DNA from: Oehlia diaphana | Lineage: Eukaryota; Glomeromycota; Glomeromycetes; Glomerales; Glomeraceae | DNA length: 64,000 nt | Direction: 5' to 3' | Assembly (NCBI GenBank): GCA_003833135.1 | Contig: QZLH01000328.1 | Span: 3,201 to 67,200 of the forward strand | In this document: positions 60,361-64,000 of the stretch, piece after piece | How the letters are laid out: each line of letters begins with the position of its first letter | How positions within the stretch are numbered: position 1 is the stretch's first letter | Position numbers and translations under genes: made by a program | Notes under the pieces: model-generated | The model's input: only the letters and a program-made list of their open reading frames with translations | Told to the model about the DNA's origin: nothing | The model's database searches: none

Positions 60361-61014
60361 NNNNNNNNNNNNNNNNNNNNNNNNNNNNNNNNNNNNNNNN
60401 NNNNNNNNNNNNNNNNNNNNNNNNNNNNNNNNNNNNNNNNNNNNNNNNNNNNNNNNNNNNNNNNNNNNNNNNNNNNNNNNNNNNNNNNNNNNNNNNNNNN
60501 NNNNNNNNNNNNNNNNNNNNNNNNNNNNNNNNNNNNNNNNNNNNNNNNNNNNNNNNNNNNNNNNNNNNNNNNNNNNNNNNNNNNNNNNNNNNNNNNNNNN
60601 NNNNNNNNNNNNNNNNNNNNNNNNNNNNNNNNNNNNNNNNNNNNNNNNNNNNNNNNNNNNNNNNNNNNNNNNNNNNNNNNNNNNNNNNNNNNNNNNNNNN
60701 NNNNNNNNNNNNNNNNNNNNNNNNNNNNNNNNNNNNNNNNNNNNNNNNNNNNNNNNNNNNNNNNNNNNNNNNNNNNNNNNNNNNNNNNNNNNNNNNNNNN
60801 NNNNNNNNNNNNNNNNNNNNNNNNNNNNNNNNNNNNNNNNNNNNNNNNNNNNNNNNNNNNNNNNNNNNNNNNNNNNNNNNNNNNNNNNNNNNNNNNNNNN
60901 NNNNNNNNNNNNNNNNNNNNNNNNNNNNNNNNNNNNNNNNNNNNNNNNNNNNNNNNNNNNNNNNNNNNNNNNNNNNNNNNNNNNNNNNNNNNNNNNNNNN
61001 NNNNNNNNNNNNNN
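60361..61014. other. Assembly gap (654 N)
   Basis: A run of unknown bases. The sequence just before it is repeated just after it, so the gap may be an assembly artefact rather than missing DNA. Confidence 0.98.
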
Positions 61015-61091
61015 TTATATATATATATATATAAAATTTCCTTTGTTTTTTTTTAATTAAAAAATTTATTTTTTTTTTCTTATCCTCTTTG
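61015..61091 (+). repeat. 77-bp sequence bordering the gap, right copy
   Basis: Identical to 60284-60360, as far as can be read. Confidence 0.95.
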
Positions 61092-61471
61092 TTTATTCTT
61101 GTCCTTCTTCTCTTAAAACTCGTTATTTCAAATAAAATAAAAGATTCATTGTTAAGATCAATAATAAAGAGAGCATATATTCAACATTATCTTTTCTTTC
61201 ATAAATAATAATTATATATACCTCCTTAAAAAATTTTTTTTTTTTTTTTTCTCGGAACAAAAACTTTTTCGTTTACATTTTTTTTTGAAAATTATCAACC
61301 GTGGCGTTCATAACATTTTTTCTTCAACGTATAATCCCCCTTCAAAAAAAAGTACCAAAACCTCCTCCTAACTCTGCATCAACAACGCCGAGAACATCAC
61401 GTCGTTTTTCATCATCATCAGCTTCTTCTTTCCTCTTCTCTCATAAAAAACATCACAATCATCACATAATA

Positions 61472-62238
61472 ATGGCAACAACTTTACCTAATGAAATACT
61501 AGTAGTAATATGTAGTCATTTACATCCTTCTGATCTATATAATTTATCACTAGTATGTAAACGTTTTCGAAATCTTTTATGGAACAAAACAAGTGAATCA
61601 GCACAATTAATTTGGCGTACATCGAGATTAAATTTCGTTCCTCACTTGTCACTTCCTTGTCCTGAAGGAATGAGCGAGCAACGATATATATGGTTGATGT
61701 TATTACTGGATAAATGTATGTTTTGTGATGAAAAGGATAAATGGAAATTAGCAATGCATTGGGAATTTAAAATGTATTGTTGTAATAAATGTTTGGCTCA
61801 GAGAACTGTTAGGTATGTATTTAGGTATTTTTTTTTTTTTACTTTTATTATTATTACCTAAAATTATAATTATTAATTAATTAATCTTTTATTTTTTTTT
61901 TTCTCTTTCCTTATTAAAGTCGTGATACGTTAATAAAAGAATGGGAAATCTCGGAACATATATTGACGTGTATTGTTCCATTAGCACCAAATGCACAACG
62001 ACCACAATTATTTTTAATGAGACAAGTTAAACAAACATTAAAAGAATACAACAAATTATCAATAAGCAAAAAAGAAAATTGGATAAAAAGAAAACAGAAA
62101 GAGATTGATGAATTGAAAAACGCAAATAATGAATATCGTAAACAACATGATTTTGGAAGATATGATTATAACGAAAGATTAGAAAGGATATTTAGGACTT
62201 TACATATGAGCACAGAATATCCTTATCGAAAAAGGTGA
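61472..62238 (+). CDS. F-box protein with Cys-rich motif
   Basis: Two exons, 61472-61812 and 61920-62238, joined in frame by a GTATGT...AAAG intron, give 219 residues. The start is the first ATG in frame; the open frame extends upstream to 61301 but only from a GTG. Residues about 1-45 form an F-box (TTLPNEILVVICSHL, PSDLYNLSLVCKRFRNLLW), which docks on Skp1 in SCF ubiquitin ligases. At about 85-112 CMFCDE and CCNKC form a Cx2C...Cx2C pattern that may bind zinc, as in other fungal F-box proteins of this type. The C-terminal half is charged and helical (WIKRKQKEIDELKNANNEYR). A long poly-T and pyrimidine-rich leader precedes the start. The gene appears intact. Confidence 0.88.
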
Positions 62239-63159
62239 TTTTGTGGATTTGTTGTTATTTTAGACATTTTGGTTGGTGTTTTTGGTTGGTTTTTATGGTT
62301 GGTGTTATTATGGGTGATATGAGATTATCAAGGACTTTATATGACTTTATTGTTGATGTATTATAATAATTAATATGTATAATAGTTTCATTTTATTTTC
62401 TTTTTTTTTTTTACTTTTAAAAGTACTTTTTCTTTCTATCTTCTTTCTTCTACTTCTTAACCGATAGTTTTTTAATTTTTACAAAAAAAAAACAAACATT
62501 TTTCTTTGAAGGGTAAAGGATTTTACGTATGAGGGAGTTCTTATTACAACATTCGATGATTTTATCAAGTGTTTTCTATGAAACGAACAATTATTATAAA
62601 CATTTTTTTTTTTTTTTTACTTCAAAAATGAGAATGATTGATATATGAGAATTGAATGAGAATGATATTGTGATATTTGATGTAAATAATAATCGTAATG
62701 ACTTTGATTAAGATCTTAGTTAAAATTTTAATAACAAGTGAATTAATAGTATTAGTATTAAAAAAAAAAAAAATAACCAAAAAATATATAAAAAAATTTC
62801 TTCCAAGATTTTTTCAAGATTGATGAACAAGATTGATGAAAAAAAAAAAGTTATCATTTTTTTTTATTTTTATTGATTTTAATTTTGATTTTTATTGATT
62901 TTTTTGATGATTCAAGAAAAGAAAAAATAAAATAATATACATTAAATTGAAAACAATTAACGGGATACACAAACGTTCTTTGCATCAAATTGCATTTGTG
63001 GGGGAAAATGATATCGATTGCATTACATGAAAATTATCCGATACCTTTGTCCTCCCTAAACTGATGACAATTTGTTTCTTTAAACCTCTTTTTTTTTTTT
63101 TATATATAATACATTGTGTAATCTTACAAATACATTATCTTACAAAATTTTTTTTTTTT
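62239..63159. other. 3' flank and intergenic, low complexity
   Basis: Just after the F-box gene, GGTTGGTG/TGGTTGG words repeat at about 62270-62305. Long T and A runs follow. No gene seen. Confidence 0.5.
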
Positions 63160-63910
63160 TATGTGGCAAAGCTTTAATAGATTTCACTCATTAATAATAA
63201 AGCCCTTCAACATAATTACGAAATTTTTTGTAATTGAGACACGTTAAATTCCTTTGATATTTCTTTTTTTTTTTTTTGAGGCTTTAATTTTTTTTGATTG
63301 TGGTAAAAAAATAAAATGAAATTTAATGGCTGGTGAATAATTGGCTTAGTTAAAAAATTATCCTTATTTTACGTGTTCTACAAACATTTTAATAAGTAAT
63401 CGCCTTATGAACTTTTTGCTATTGTGAACTGCGCCAAATTGCGTAGTAATTGCGTAGTAATGGCGTCGTTCTTTATATTTGTTTGATTCTTTATACGCCA
63501 CATTTGAGGATTTATTGTCCTGCGCATGACTACGCTCTACGCTGACTACGCTTTATTTTTTTTTTGTGCGCAGGTTTTACGCAGGGAAAAGGAAAGTGAA
63601 AAAATCAAATTATTAATTTATCATCAATTATTATTATTTGAATCATCATTTATGAAATATGAAAATCGACATCATCTTAATTGCGGGTTTATTATTTTAT
63701 TTATTTTGCAATAATAGATTTTTGTTTGCAATAAAAATTTTACTAATTTTATAAGCCATTTCATTGCAAAGTTGAGCCAGTTAAGCCACCACATACATGA
63801 AAGCCTCTAAACTTTATGGCTTAATCGCATGTGCCTATTGATTTGTTTTAATCGCTTAGAAACAATGAAAACAATGTAACAATTAGAAACAATGTAACAA
63901 ATAAAGCCTT
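63160..63910. other. Second region dense in GGCTT / AAGCC
   Basis: About eight GGCTT or AAGCC words in 0.75 kb, with further TGGCTT/AAGCCA forms near 63342, 63751, 63784 and 63821. Near 63430-63560 GCGTAGT occurs twice and its complement ACTACGC three times. No convincing gene. Confidence 0.5.
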
Positions 63911-63954
63911 GAATTCAATTAAAATATCTAAATATATTTTTTTTTTTGTGTTAA

Positions 63955-64000
63955 ACATCGGATCAATATTGATTAATATTGATCAATATACGATCAATAT
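63955..64000. repeat. GATCAATATTGAT palindromic repeat at window end
   Basis: Overlapping copies of the palindrome ATCAATATTGAT and relatives (CGGATCAATATTGATTAATA, then GATCAATATACGATCAATAT) run to the window edge. The array may continue beyond it. Confidence 0.8.

Noticed and set aside
60358..61056. A long open frame across the N run
   Set aside because: Almost all of it is unknown bases; it is an artefact of the gap.
61301..61471. N-terminal extension of the F-box protein from 61301
   Set aside because: It would start at GTG and encodes a low-complexity Pro/Ser/His stretch. The first ATG in frame (61472) gives a normal F-box start.
63526..63714. Plus frame of 62 codons near the window end
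   Set aside because: Contains a poly-T translation product and no recognisable motif.
1..64000. tRNA, 5S rRNA or CRISPR-like arrays
   Set aside because: No cloverleaf with a GGTTCGA-type T-loop, no 5S-like core and no regularly spaced repeat-spacer array was seen by eye. A dedicated RNA search could still find divergent ones.

Overview
The window looks like nuclear DNA of an arbuscular mycorrhizal fungus of the Rhizophagus (Glomeromycotina) type. This is inferred, not proven. It is very AT-rich, with long A/T tracts and short GT-AG introns. It carries the expanded families typical of that lineage: a kinase fused to Sel1 repeats, F-box proteins, a secreted Kelch protein with a membrane anchor, a Crinkler (CRN)-type protein and a cytochrome P450. 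It also holds many hAT and Harbinger remnants.

Layout. 1-3.8 kb: a hAT transposase with two in-frame TAG codons, its right-end repeats and a rotted Harbinger transposase. 5.0 kb: a 301-bp hAT MITE with a perfect 8-bp target duplication. 6.6-8.0 kb: small or degraded minus-strand coding remains. 10.5-15.9 kb: a kinase/Sel1-repeat gene broken by frameshifts, several of them at poly-T runs. 18.3 kb: a second MITE. 19.6-21.6 kb: an intact six-exon Kelch/transmembrane gene. 23.3-25.0 kb: a frameshifted P450. 26.5-29.9 kb: a tandem duplication of an unrecognised small gene, with a third diverged copy at 33.7 kb. 30.7-32.7 kb and 48.9-50.9 kb: the two arms of a large inverted repeat. 38.8-40.0 kb: a gene with an internally duplicated exon pair. 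40.6-42.0 kb: an intact single-exon F-box protein. 47.5-48.5 kb and 52.9-53.9 kb: a 1-kb direct repeat around 4.4 kb that contains a degenerate CRN gene. 53.7-54.2 kb: a 100-residue, three-exon gene. 56.6-58.1 kb and 63.2-63.9 kb: non-coding DNA packed with the word TGGCTT. 60.4-61.0 kb: an N gap with the same 77 bp on each side. 61.5-62.2 kb: a two-exon F-box gene with a Cys-rich motif.

The genes do not form one pathway. The window reads as a repeat-rich accessory region. Apparently intact single genes (Kelch, two F-box proteins, the 100-residue gene) sit among transposon debris, duplicated modules and decaying members of large families. Most breaks are one-base changes in A/T runs or Trp-to-stop changes, so some pseudogene calls may reflect sequencing or assembly error.
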